DNA of 64,000 bases from Paucihalobacter ruber. GTDB taxonomy: Bacteria > Bacteroidota > Bacteroidia > Flavobacteriales > Flavobacteriaceae. Where the stretch lies: contig NZ_VHIQ01000001.1 in the NCBI RefSeq assembly GCF_006494535.1, forward strand, positions 560,736 through 624,735, given 5' to 3'. Under the pieces are notes generated by a model. That model worked only from the letters and a program-made list of their open reading frames with translations. It did not search any database and was not told the origin of the DNA. A program made the position numbers and the translations under genes. Of the stretch, positions 8,249-16,995 are shown piece by piece. Each line of letters opens with the position of its first letter. Positions within the stretch are counted from its first letter, which is position 1.

Positions 8249-10864
8249 ATGAAACTTAAAAAAGTAATAAAGATTTCGTTAATAACTTTAGGAATTATCG
8301 TTGTTGTACTGGCTGTAACGCCATTTCTTTTTAAAGATAAAATAACTGAGATGGTGAAAAAGTCTCTTAATGAAAGTGTCAATGCAAAAATTGACTTCGC
8401 ATCGGTTGATTTAAGTTTACTTAAAAGTTTTCCGAAATTAAATGTAGGCATCAACAATTTATCGGTAATTAACTACGCTCCTTTTGAAGGCGATACGCTG
8501 GCATTTGTTGAAACCACCCAATTAAAAATGGGAATCAAAGAATTGTTTAAAAAAGAAGGCGAGGCCATGAGTATCAATTCAATTGACATCAATAAAGCAC
8601 GGTTAAATTTATTGAACAATCTGGACGGTATTACCAACTACGACATTTCAATAGCCGATTCAACTTCTGATAACAATTCAAGCGAAAGCACACTAAATAT
8701 AGATCTTGAAAATTACAGCATTTCAAACAGTAGCCTAACTTACTTCGACCAAGAAAGTGATATGGGTTTAATAATTAACGAATTCAATCACACCGGAAGC
8801 GGTAATTTTAAAGGCGAAACCTCCAAACTTATAACCAAATCAAATGCACTGGTAAGCTTTGTAATGGGAGAAACCAATTACCTCAACAAAAACAAGGTCA
8901 CCCTAGACGCGGTGATAGGTATTGATTTTGGAACCAATACCTACCGTTTTGAAGACAATTCAGGCTACGTAAATAATTTATTACTGGAATTTGATGGCTT
9001 TGTGCAATTATTAGACGAAGGTCAACTGGTAGACATTACTTTTAGTAATCCCGGTGCCTCATTTAAAGACTTTTTAGCCCTGATTCCCGAAACTTATTCT
9101 AAAAATTTAAACGACGTTGAGACCAATGGCAATTTTAAATTACATGGTGTTATAAAAGGTTTAAATAATGATGACCGTATTCCGGGGTTTAATATTAATA
9201 TGACTTCAAACGATGCCGCTTTTAAATATAAAAGTTTGCCCAAAGCTGTTGAGAACATTAATATAGATATTTCGGTGTTAAATGAAACGGGAATCACCGC
9301 CAACACTATTGTGGACATCAACGCCTTCAATTTTAAAATAGATCAAGACGTTTTTAAATCTGAAGCCCATCTTAAAAACATTACCGAAAATATGTTGGTT
9401 GATGCCAAATTAAGCGGTACCATTAACTTAGCCAATCTTACTAAAGCCTATCCTGTTGAACTGGATCACGAACTAAGTGGTATTTTAAAAGCCAATATCA
9501 TTACAGCCTTTGACATGGAGGCTGTAACCAACAATAATTATGAACGCATTAAAAGTTCGGGAGATTTAAATTTATCTAACTTTAATTATCAACCCGAAGG
9601 CTTTGTGGATGCTTTAAACATCAACTCGGCCGGATTAACATTTAACCCTGCAACTATAATACTCACTAATTTTGACGCCTTAATTGGCAGTACAGATATT
9701 AAAATGAGTGGTGATATCAAGAATTTGTTTGGTTATGTTTTAAACAATCAAGAACTACAAGGCAACTTTAACATAAGCTCTAATCGTTTTGTAGTGCAGG
9801 ATGTCTTGGCTAAAGAAACCGAAACAGTAGCTGAGGAAACAGAAAGAGTACAATTTAAAATACCTCAATTTTTAGACTGCACCTTAAATGCCAATGCTCA
9901 AACCGTAGTTTATGACAACCTCAACCTAAATAATGTGAGCGGCCAATTGAGAATTAAAGATCAAACCGTTAGCCTTAACAACATGCAAGCCGATATTTTT
10001 AAAGGGCTAATTAATTTTAACGGTTCGGTTTCAACAAGTGAAGCAACGCCTGCGTTCAGTATGGATTTAAACTTGCAAAATATGGATATAGCCCAATCTT
10101 TCGCAGGTTTGGAATTATTGCAAAACATCGCTCCTATTGCCAAAGTAATTAACGGCGCATTTAATTCTACCTTAAAACTATCAGGTAATTTAAATTCTGA
10201 AATGAGTGCCGATCTGAATACTTTAACAGGAAAATTTCTAGCGGGCATCACGCAAGCCACCGTTAACGTTCCTGACAATAACGCGCTAAAACTTATAGAT
10301 AATCAACTAAATTTTGTTGACTTCAAAGACTTAAACTTAAAAGACAGCAAGTTTGATATGAGCTTTAATAACGGTGTTGTAGACATGAAACCCGTTAAAT
10401 TTAAAATAAAAGATATTGAAGTAGATTTGGCCGGCGGTCATAGTTTTAGTCAAGCCATGAATTATAAAGCCACTTTTAATGTGCCTGCGAAATATTTAGG
10501 CAACGAGATTAACAATTTACTATCTCAATTGAATAGCGTAGAAGCATCTAATATTGTAGTACCGGTAGCAGCCAATATAACAGGTAACATTTTTAAACCC
10601 GAAATCAAGACCGATTTGTCCTCGAGTGTAACCAATCTCACCAAACAATTGGTTGAAATTAAAAAGCAAGAATTAATTGGCGACGGAAAAACCAAAGCAA
10701 ATGAGTTAATTGGTAATCTTTTTGGCGGTAATACTACCAAACAAAAAGATAGTATTACAGTACAGGATAGCATAAAAACCAACCAGGTTGAAAATACAGT
10801 GAAAAATGTGTTAGATGGCCTGTTGAATAAAAAGAAAAAAACTAAGGATACAATTAAGAACTAA
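8249..10864 (+). CDS. AsmA-like envelope protein
   Basis: This 871-residue protein has one N-terminal membrane helix (about residues 8-28) and a very long periplasmic part made of repeated short beta strands, as in the AsmA/TamB/YhdP superfamily of inner-membrane-anchored bridge proteins. The opening after the helix (KITEMVKKSLNESVNAKIDFASVDLSLLKSFPKLNVGI in pattern) is the typical AsmA N-terminal domain, which in known members is linked to outer-membrane lipid traffic and protein assembly. The last 60 residues are Lys/Thr-rich and low in complexity. The gene is monocistronic by spacing, 118 bases before the sigma-factor gene. The cargo is unknown. Confidence 0.82.
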   Translation: MKLKKVIKISLITLGIIVVVLAVTPFLFKDKITEMVKKSLNESVNAKIDFASVDLSLLKSFPKLNVGINNLSVINYAPFEGDTLAFVETTQLKMGIKELFKKEGEAMSINSIDINKARLNLLNNLDGITNYDISIADSTSDNNSSESTLNIDLENYSISNSSLTYFDQESDMGLIINEFNHTGSGNFKGETSKLITKSNALVSFVMGETNYLNKNKVTLDAVIGIDFGTNTYRFEDNSGYVNNLLLEFDGFVQLLDEGQLVDITFSNPGASFKDFLALIPETYSKNLNDVETNGNFKLHGVIKGLNNDDRIPGFNINMTSNDAAFKYKSLPKAVENINIDISVLNETGITANTIVDINAFNFKIDQDVFKSEAHLKNITENMLVDAKLSGTINLANLTKAYPVELDHELSGILKANIITAFDMEAVTNNNYERIKSSGDLNLSNFNYQPEGFVDALNINSAGLTFNPATIILTNFDALIGSTDIKMSGDIKNLFGYVLNNQELQGNFNISSNRFVVQDVLAKETETVAEETERVQFKIPQFLDCTLNANAQTVVYDNLNLNNVSGQLRIKDQTVSLNNMQADIFKGLINFNGSVSTSEATPAFSMDLNLQNMDIAQSFAGLELLQNIAPIAKVINGAFNSTLKLSGNLNSEMSADLNTLTGKFLAGITQATVNVPDNNALKLIDNQLNFVDFKDLNLKDSKFDMSFNNGVVDMKPVKFKIKDIEVDLAGGHSFSQAMNYKATFNVPAKYLGNEINNLLSQLNSVEASNIVVPVAANITGNIFKPEIKTDLSSSVTNLTKQLVEIKKQELIGDGKTKANELIGNLFGGNTTKQKDSITVQDSIKTNQVENTVKNVLDGLLNKKKKTKDTIKN

Positions 10865-10928
10865 AACCGATGTGTTTTTAAGAATACCGTAAAAATCAAA
10901 GGTTTTATGTTAAGACTTAGCCAATAGT

Positions 10929-10956
10929 TTGGAAATGTTAAATATTATGTTATAAT
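10929..10956 (+). promoter_or_regulatory. possible promoter of the sigma-factor gene, TATAAT type
   Basis: TTGGAA, 16 bases, TATAAT stand 27 bases before the sigma-factor ATG. This resembles the sigma-70 promoter of other phyla, not the TAnnTTTG form found elsewhere in this window, and no exact TAnnTTTG lies between 10865 and 10982. In AT-rich DNA such a match can occur by chance. Confidence 0.3.
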
Positions 10957-10982
10957 GGAAATAATAACTTCTAATAGCATAT

Positions 10983-11846
10983 ATGAGACAATTAAAAATC
11001 ACCAAACAAATTACCAACAGAGCAGAAAAATCTTTAGACAGTTATCTGCAAGATATTAGTAAAATTCCAATGATTACCGCCGATGAAGAAGTAGAATTGG
11101 CGCAGCGCATAAAAAAAGGAGACCAACAAGCTGCAGACAAACTGGTAAATTCCAATTTGCGCTTTGTGGTTTCGGTAGCGAAACAATACCAAAATCAAGG
11201 TTTAAAATTACCCGATTTAATAAACGAAGGTAATGCAGGTTTAGTAAAAGCCGCCAAGCGTTTTGACGAAACACGAGGATTTAAGTTTATCTCTTATGCG
11301 GTTTGGTGGATTAGGCAATCGATTCTACAGGCTTTGGCCGAGCAATCCAGAATTGTAAGATTACCTCTTAACAAAATTGGCTCAATTAATAAAATTAATA
11401 AGGCCTATTCTTTTTTAGAACAACAACATGAAAGACCACCATCACCCGAAGAATTGGCCACACAGCTTGAAATGACCATTACAGATGTAAAGCAATGTTT
11501 AAAAAACTCAGGAAGGCATCTGTCTATGGATGCGCCGGTTAGAGAAGACAGTGATTTTAATCTTCACGACATGGTTAGTTCATCCAGTGAGCCTAACCCG
11601 GATGCCTCACTAATTGACGATTCACTTTCTATCGAAATAGAAAGGGCTTTGGAAACGTTGCCTCAAAAAGAAAGTGATGTGTTAAAATTATACTTTGGTT
11701 TAGGCGGTAATATGCCATTAAGCTTAAACGAAATAGGCGAAGTGTTTGAACTCACTAGAGAACGCGTGCGTCAAATAAAAGAAAAAGCCATTAGAAGATT
11801 GAGACACACTTCAAGAAACAAAATTTTAAAAACCTATTTAGGATAA
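10983..11846 (+). CDS. RNA polymerase sigma factor, RpoD/SigA-type
   Basis: The protein has 287 residues, the short form of primary sigma factor found in Bacteroidota (no region 1.1). Region 1.2 covers about 14-47, region 2 about 52-122 ([20 protein letters not shown] contacts and melts the -10 side), region 3 about 130-205, and region 4 about 219-280, with the helix-turn-helix ending [16 protein letters not shown]. The DNA-reading parts are essentially those of the housekeeping factor. Other parts differ from the flavobacterial RpoD as I remember it: [12 protein letters not shown] in region 1.2, [29 protein letters not shown] in region 3.2, and [13 protein letters not shown] in region 4. It is therefore either a diverged primary sigma or a second paralogue. 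The bS21 gene follows after 9 bases. Confidence 0.9.
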   Translation: MRQLKITKQITNRAEKSLDSYLQDISKIPMITADEEVELAQRIKKGDQQAADKLVNSNLRFVVSVAKQYQNQGLKLPDLINEGNAGLVKAAKRFDETRGFKFISYAVWWIRQSILQALAEQSRIVRLPLNKIGSINKINKAYSFLEQQHERPPSPEELATQLEMTITDVKQCLKNSGRHLSMDAPVREDSDFNLHDMVSSSSEPNPDASLIDDSLSIEIERALETLPQKESDVLKLYFGLGGNMPLSLNEIGEVFELTRERVRQIKEKAIRRLRHTSRNKILKTYLG

Positions 11847-11855
11847 AAACACATT

Positions 11856-12050
11856 ATGATAAAAATTGAAATTAAAGAAGGCGAAAATATTGAACGCGCA
11901 TTAAAACGCTACAAACGAAAACACAGAAATGTGCAGGTGATGCAAAATATTAGAGCCAATCAGTACTTTACCAAGAAATCTGTAAAGAGACGACAAGAAT
12001 TACAAAAGGCAACTTATATACAATCGCTTAAAGATTCTCAGGATATTTAG
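11856..12050 (+). CDS. rpsU: ribosomal protein bS21, apparently a diverged copy
   Basis: The 64-residue basic protein keeps the bS21 core (KEGENIERALKRYKRK and the QKATYIQSLKD end) and the normal length. Tyr54, which in the Flavobacterium johnsoniae ribosome is described as packing against the 16S anti-Shine-Dalgarno end, is present. Between residues 23 and 50 the sequence departs from the usual flavobacterial bS21, where I remember FDKTG and a VR-LR pattern. No strong Shine-Dalgarno sequence precedes the ATG; the closest is AGGAT about 14 bases away. In F. johnsoniae the housekeeping rpsU leader is reported to have a strong one. It forms an operon with the sigma gene, and its stop overlaps the next, convergent gene by four bases. 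Confidence 0.93.
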   Translation: MIKIEIKEGENIERALKRYKRKHRNVQVMQNIRANQYFTKKSVKRRQELQKATYIQSLKDSQDI

Positions 12051-12274
12051 ATATCGTCTTGATTCATGGGATTGTCTTCATAAAAATGCTTAAATGTTTT
12101 TGTGGTGGTATAATTGTCGGTTAAAACCTTATATACCATCACAGCTACAAACACTTGACCTATTACAGTGAGATAAAATATCCAGTTAAAAGGTAAATTC
12201 ATGGCGGCCATAATGGTTATTGTAATTAGTAATACAGTGGTTAGTGCTACGTAAAACATTGGTGAAACTTTCAT
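12047..12274 (-). CDS. small two-helix membrane protein, unknown function
   Basis: The protein has 75 residues: two hydrophobic helices (about 5-24 and 29-50) and a polar, charged end (TTKTFKHFYEDNPMNQDD). I do not recognise a named family; the size and layout match short conserved membrane proteins of Flavobacteriaceae. Coding is supported by a clean start, by the exact four-base stop overlap with rpsU, and by a -7 promoter match at 12339-12346. A stem-loop lies in its presumed leader. Confidence 0.7.
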   Translation of the reverse strand: MKVSPMFYVALTTVLLITITIMAAMNLPFNWIFYLTVIGQVFVAVMVYKVLTDNYTTTKTFKHFYEDNPMNQDDI

Positions 12275-12290
12275 GGCTTTATTTTTTTTT

Positions 12291-12317
12291 GATTAGCTCC
12301 TAACAGGATGGCTAATC
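12291..12317 (-). other. stem-loop in the leader of the 75-residue membrane protein gene
   Basis: GATTAGC and GCTAATC pair perfectly (7 base pairs), with an inner TCC/GGA stem and a five-base loop. On the reverse strand it is followed by eight or more A, not T, and then by the ATG 16 bases later, so it is not an ordinary terminator. It could act on translation, or mark the 3' end of the DUF2797 transcript. Confidence 0.45.
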
Positions 12318-12338
12318 CATTCTTGTTTAAAATTAAGA

Positions 12339-12346
12339 CAAAAATA
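12339..12346 (-). promoter_or_regulatory. TAnnTTTG -7 element before the 75-residue protein gene
   Basis: The reverse strand reads TATTTTTG, an exact -7 match. Transcription from here would give a leader of about 60 bases that includes the stem-loop at 12291-12317. No well-spaced -33 element is visible. Confidence 0.4.
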
Positions 12347-12381
12347 TTAAACATATCAAGCTTTAACTAAACACTAACAGT

Positions 12382-13176
12382 TTACTGTACCGCTATTGAA
12401 ACTACCAAACCTTCATTAGAGCGCACGTTAAAAACAGTATTATCTTCGAACAATAAGTACTGACCTTTAATGCCTACCAACTTGCCGCTGTAATTTTGAG
12501 ATTTCAGTAAATTGAGGCTATTTGGCTTTTCAGGATAGGACAACACAGGAAAATGAATATTGGTTTCTTTATGATTCTCTAAAAAATAAGGCAAGGCTTC
12601 TTGAGGAATATACGGTTTTAACTTGTCGCGCCACACTACTAAATCTTCATCTTTTAAATCATTTTTTAGCATACTACGCCAGTTGGTTTTATCGGCAACA
12701 TGATCTTTAAGTGCAACTTCGGTTATGCCTGCCAGATACCGGTTGGGCACCTCAACAATTTCAATGGCTTCGTGTGCACCTTGATCAATCCACCGGGTTG
12801 GCACCTGACTTTTTCTGGTAACACCAACTTTAACATTACTGCTATTGGCCAAATACACGATGTGCGGTTGAAGTTGTACCTGTTTTTCGTATGTCAAATC
12901 ACGATCTTCAATATCAAGATGGGCTTTGCTCAACTCCGGATGCATGATCCAATCGGCGGCTTGTGGAATTTCAAAAAAACACGACTTGCAAAAACCTTGT
13001 CTAAAAATTGGCGCATCGCTGCCGCAGTTTAAGCACTGAAATTTCTCGAACTTAATTTCAATGTTTTTACCAATTAATTGATTGACATTAAGAAAGTCAT
13101 CTTCAAATACCAGATAGTATGAAACGGGTTCTTTAAACTCGGTTTGCATTTTTGTTAAAACCCCGGTGTAAATCAT
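12382..13176 (-). CDS. DUF2797 family protein with zinc-ribbon and GIY-YIG-like segments
   Basis: The protein has 264 residues. A four-cysteine site (C48-X2-C51 ... C63-X2-C66) should bind zinc. Residues 105-170 read like a GIY-YIG nuclease core: IVY at 106-108, KVG at 116-118, an Arg at 128, a Glu at 153 and an Asn at 165, spaced as in that fold. The C-terminal 60 residues look like a small beta domain. The family is listed as DUF2797, without an assigned role as far as I know. The nuclease reading is my inference from residue spacing. It is divergent from the GH3 gene, 44 bases away. Confidence 0.8.
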   Translation of the reverse strand: MIYTGVLTKMQTEFKEPVSYYLVFEDDFLNVNQLIGKNIEIKFEKFQCLNCGSDAPIFRQGFCKSCFFEIPQAADWIMHPELSKAHLDIEDRDLTYEKQVQLQPHIVYLANSSNVKVGVTRKSQVPTRWIDQGAHEAIEIVEVPNRYLAGITEVALKDHVADKTNWRSMLKNDLKDEDLVVWRDKLKPYIPQEALPYFLENHKETNIHFPVLSYPEKPNSLNLLKSQNYSGKLVGIKGQYLLFEDNTVFNVRSNEGLVVSIAVQ

Positions 13177-13220
13177 AATAGTTTTTTGTTATTTTTAGGA
13201 ACTGTAAAGATAACCAATCT

Positions 13221-14747
13221 ATGCCAATCACTATTGTTAATTCTGTTGCCAGCTGGTTTCTTAAAAAACGAATTCATCAGATGGAATTGTTTTTAAAGTA
13301 CCCCAACGATGTGCAAAACGAATTACTTCTGGATTTGATTAAAACAGCCAAAGACACCGAACTTGGCAGGCTTTACAACTTCTCTGAAATTAATAATTAC
13401 CACACCTTTTCTGAACGCGTACCAATTGTTAATTACGAAGGCTTTCATCATTATATTGAACGGGCGCGCTTAGGAGAAGCCAATATTTTTTGGCCGGGTA
13501 GTATCAAGTGGTTTGCCAAATCAAGTGGCACCACCAATGCCCAAAGCAAATTTATTCCTGTAACCGAAGCTTCTCTTGAAGACTGCCACTACGCCGCCAG
13601 TAAAGATTTGCTTTGCATTTATTTAAACAACAACGAAGACTCACAACTTTTTACAGGTAAAAGCTTAAGACTAGGCGGCAGTAAAGAATTGTACAAAGAA
13701 AATGGTACTGCCTTTGGCGACCTAAGTGCCATTCTCATTGACAATATGCCATTTTGGGCAGAGTTTAGCAGCACACCAAGCAACAAAGTGTCGCTCATGA
13801 GCGACTGGGAATATAAACTCGATGCCATAGTAAAAGAAACCATACAGGAAAACGTAACCAGTTTGGCCGGCGTACCTTCGTGGATGCTGGTATTGCTCAA
13901 CAGAGTCCTGGAGCACACCAGTAAAAACGACCTTACCCAAATCTGGCCTAATCTTGAAGTATATTTTCATGGGGGCGTTAGCTTTGTGCCTTACCGAAAT
14001 CAATATCAAAATATTATTCAAAAGCAAGATTTCAGGTATTACGAGATTTACAACGCTTCGGAAGGATTTTTTGCTGTGCAAGACCAAAATAATTCCGATG
14101 AATTGCTACTCATGCTAGATTATGGCATTTATTACGAGTTTATCCCTATAGATACTTATGGCAAAGAAAACCAATATGCCATACCTCTAAATCAGGTTGA
14201 ACTCGATACCATATATGCCGTTGTAATAACTACTAACGCCGGTTTATGGCGCTATAAAATTGGGGATACCGTGAGGTTTACTTCTGTTAATCCGTACCGT
14301 ATTAAAATATCGGGAAGAACCAAACACCACATCAATGTATTTGGAGAAGAGTTGGTAATTGAAAATGCCGAAACAGCCATTGCCAGCACTTGCCAATTAC
14401 TCAACGCAGAAATAACCGACTTTACAGTAGCGCCAATCTTCATGGAAGGAAAAGAAAAGGGTGCGCACGAATGGCTTATTGAGTTTAAAAAATCTCCGTC
14501 GTGTATGGATGAATTTAGAGATGTATTAGATAAAGAATTACAACAACTCAATTCAGATTACAAGGCCAAGCGGTATTTAAATATGACTTTGAATGCTCCA
14601 AAAATTCAAATTGCCAAATCTGAATTGTTTCATACCTGGTTAAAAACAAAAAACAAACTGGGTGGTCAACATAAAATACCGAGATTGTCAAATTCGCGCG
14701 TGCATCTTGAAGAGCTACTAGCCATGAATACTGCCTTGTTTGCTTAA
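13221..14747 (+). CDS. GH3-family acyl-adenylating enzyme
   Basis: The 508-residue protein carries the three ATP/AMP-binding motifs of the GH3 branch of the ANL superfamily: SSGTTNAQSKFIPVT (motif I, about residues 96-110), the YEIYNASEGFF segment (motif II), and RYKIGDTVRFTSVNPYRIKISGRTKH-type sequence (motif III) leading to the mobile C-terminal domain. Plant GH3 enzymes join amino acids to jasmonate or auxin; bacterial members are common in Bacteroidota, but their substrates are unknown. No signal peptide, carrier protein or biosynthetic partner is encoded next to it, so no substrate can be proposed. It shares a bidirectional terminator with the convergent clpX gene. Confidence 0.9.
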   Translation: MPITIVNSVASWFLKKRIHQMELFLKYPNDVQNELLLDLIKTAKDTELGRLYNFSEINNYHTFSERVPIVNYEGFHHYIERARLGEANIFWPGSIKWFAKSSGTTNAQSKFIPVTEASLEDCHYAASKDLLCIYLNNNEDSQLFTGKSLRLGGSKELYKENGTAFGDLSAILIDNMPFWAEFSSTPSNKVSLMSDWEYKLDAIVKETIQENVTSLAGVPSWMLVLLNRVLEHTSKNDLTQIWPNLEVYFHGGVSFVPYRNQYQNIIQKQDFRYYEIYNASEGFFAVQDQNNSDELLLMLDYGIYYEFIPIDTYGKENQYAIPLNQVELDTIYAVVITTNAGLWRYKIGDTVRFTSVNPYRIKISGRTKHHINVFGEELVIENAETAIASTCQLLNAEITDFTVAPIFMEGKEKGAHEWLIEFKKSPSCMDEFRDVLDKELQQLNSDYKAKRYLNMTLNAPKIQIAKSELFHTWLKTKNKLGGQHKIPRLSNSRVHLEELLAMNTALFA

Positions 14748-14944
14748 TAGTAAAAAAATCTTAAATCGTCTTTTATCGTAAAAATTGACACTAAGATATT
14801 TTATATCGAATTTAAAATGTGCTTTATCTAAAAATTAGGTTTGTAAGGTTTTTCATTAAAATAAGCTATTATATTTGAATCATCATTAACCGAATAACCC
14901 TAAACTAAACATATTTTTCGGCAACATATTAGTGATTAATCCAA

Positions 14945-14983
14945 ATAAAAAAACCACTCTTCCAATTTAGACGAGTGGTTTAA
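14945..14983 (-). terminator. terminator after clpX, probably shared with the GH3 gene
   Basis: AAACCACTC and GAGTGGTTT form a 9-base-pair stem with a 13-base loop. On the reverse strand the stem is followed by seven T. On the forward strand a weaker T-rich stretch follows, so it can serve both converging genes. Confidence 0.85.
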
Positions 14984-15004
14984 TTATTTTAAGTGCTTGG
15001 GTGT

Positions 15005-16237
15005 TTACGAAACAGCTTTCAGCTTTTTAAGTGTTGTTTTACTTAATTTATCCTCGGCATAGGCTTTGGTAACATTAAGTTCTTTTAGATCGCTACTAGG
15101 TAATTCAAACATGGCATCGGTTAAGATTTCTTCGCATAACGATCTTAAACCACGTGCCCCCAATTTATATTCTACGGCTTTTTCTACAATATAATCTAAA
15201 GCACCATCGGTTATTTTAAAGGTAACATCGTCCATTGAGAACAACTTCTCATATTGCTTGATAATGGCGTTTTTAGGTTCGGTAAGAATGGCTCTTAGCG
15301 TAGAAGCATCAAGCGGATCCATGTGTGTCAATACAGGCAATCTACCAATAATTTCAGGAATCAATCCAAAATCTTTTAAATCTTTAGGTATGATATATTG
15401 TAATAGGTTACTAAAATCAACCTTAGCATCAGACTTGGAGGCACTGTAACCAACAGCCTGCATATTTAGTCTTTTAGAAATCACGCGCTCAATACCATCA
15501 AATGCGCCACCGGCGATAAACAAAATATTTTCGGTGTTTACCTCGATGAACTTTTGGTCGGGATGCTTTCGGCCACCTTTGGGTGGTACATTTACCACGG
15601 TACCTTCAAGTAGCTTCAATAAGGCTTGTTGTACGCCTTCACCAGAAACATCCCGAGTAATTGAAGGGTTATCGCTTTTACGAGCAATTTTATCAATTTC
15701 GTCTATAAAAACAATTCCTTTTTCAGCGCGCTCGAGATTATAATCGGCGGCCTGCAGCAATCTGGTTAAAATACTTTCAACATCTTCGCCTACATAACCT
15801 GCCTCAGTTAAAACGGTAGCATCAACAATAGCTAATGGTACATTCAACATTTTGGCAATAGTCTTTGCAATGAGGGTTTTTCCGGTACCGGTTTGACCAA
15901 CCATGATGATATTACTTTTTTGAATTTCAACATCATCTTTGGTTTGCTTTTGAAACAATCGTTTATAGTGATTGTAAACTGCCACCGACATTACTTTTTT
16001 GGTGTGCTCCTGACCAATGATATACTCGTCTAAAAACTCTTTAATTTCAAGAGGTTTTTTAAGCATTACATCGGCTGAGAGTGCTTCCTTACCGCTTTGT
16101 TTTGATTCTTCAAGAACAATACCGTGTGCCTGAACAATACATCTGTCGCAAATATGTGCATCTAAACCTGCGATTAGCAGATTCGTTTCAGACTTTTTTC
16201 GTCCGCAGAAGGAGCATTCTAATTCTACTTTAGACAT
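15005..16237 (-). CDS. clpX: ATP-dependent unfoldase ClpX
   Basis: ClpX is the hexameric AAA+ unfoldase that feeds tagged proteins to ClpP. All parts are present in 410 residues: an N-terminal zinc-binding domain (C8, C11, C30, C33), Walker A GQTGTGKT at 114-121, the substrate-gripping pore loop GYVG at 147-150, Walker B VFIDE at 176-180 and the RKH loop (GGRKHPDQ). It lies 38 bases downstream of clpP and is probably on the same transcript, ending at the stem-loop at 14945. Confidence 0.98.
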   Translation of the reverse strand: MSKVELECSFCGRKKSETNLLIAGLDAHICDRCIVQAHGIVLEESKQSGKEALSADVMLKKPLEIKEFLDEYIIGQEHTKKVMSVAVYNHYKRLFQKQTKDDVEIQKSNIIMVGQTGTGKTLIAKTIAKMLNVPLAIVDATVLTEAGYVGEDVESILTRLLQAADYNLERAEKGIVFIDEIDKIARKSDNPSITRDVSGEGVQQALLKLLEGTVVNVPPKGGRKHPDQKFIEVNTENILFIAGGAFDGIERVISKRLNMQAVGYSASKSDAKVDFSNLLQYIIPKDLKDFGLIPEIIGRLPVLTHMDPLDASTLRAILTEPKNAIIKQYEKLFSMDDVTFKITDGALDYIVEKAVEYKLGARGLRSLCEEILTDAMFELPSSDLKELNVTKAYAEDKLSKTTLKKLKAVS

Positions 16238-16275
16238 GAATTTATGTTTTCTCTTTTTTCTTTAATTAAATGGTG

Positions 16276-16950
16276 TTAGTTTCTCACCAAAATTTCGTCA
16301 ATCATACCGTATTGTTTAGCTTCTTCGGCACGCATCCAGTAATCACGATCAGAGTCTTTTTCGATTTGTTCGTAAGATTTTCCGGAATGTTTAGAAAGTA
16401 TCTTGTACAATTCTTCTTTCACCTTTAAAGTTTCTCTTAACGAAATTTCCATATCAGACACCTGACCTTGCATACCGCTCATAGGTTGGTGTATCATCAC
16501 TCTGGAGTGTGTTAATGCTGAACGTTTTCCGGCTTGACCGGCACAAAGTAACACAGCACCCATTGAGGCTGCCATACCTGTACAAATAGTAGCAACATCA
16601 GGCTTTATAAAATGCATGGTGTCGTAAATACCCAAACCGGCGTAAACACTCCCGCCCGGAGAATTGATATAAATTTGAATGTCTTTAGACGCATCTGTAC
16701 TTTCTAAAAACAGCAATTGCGCCTGAATAATATTAGCCACCTGATCGTTGATGGCGGTACCTAAAAATATAATTCTATCCATCATCAATCTTGAAAATAC
16801 GTCGAATATGGCGATGTTCATCTGGCGCTCTTCAATAATATTTGGCGTTAGGTTTGTTGGGTACATACTTTTGATGATTTTATCGTAATAAGTAGTACTG
16901 ATGCCTTGATCTTTTGTGGCAAATTTTTCAAATTCTTTTCCGTAGTCCAT
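16276..16950 (-). CDS. clpP: ATP-dependent Clp protease proteolytic subunit
   Basis: The serine protease core of ClpXP has 224 residues from the ATG at 16948-16950. Its catalytic triad is Ser129 (GMAASMGA), His154 (RVMIHQP) and Asp203 (DRDYW). I prefer this start to an upstream one at 17010, which would add 20 residues encoded mostly by the AT-rich spacer after the tig terminator. The order clpP-clpX downstream of tig is the common bacterial arrangement, but here a strong terminator separates tig from clpP, so clpPX should have its own promoter. I see no exact TAnnTTTG in the short gap. Confidence 0.97.
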   Translation of the reverse strand: MDYGKEFEKFATKDQGISTTYYDKIIKSMYPTNLTPNIIEERQMNIAIFDVFSRLMMDRIIFLGTAINDQVANIIQAQLLFLESTDASKDIQIYINSPGGSVYAGLGIYDTMHFIKPDVATICTGMAASMGAVLLCAGQAGKRSALTHSRVMIHQPMSGMQGQVSDMEISLRETLKVKEELYKILSKHSGKSYEQIEKDSDRDYWMRAEEAKQYGMIDEILVRN

Positions 16951-16995
16951 ATTTCTTTTTAAAATGTTTAGTTTATTTAATTGAATTTCAACTGT

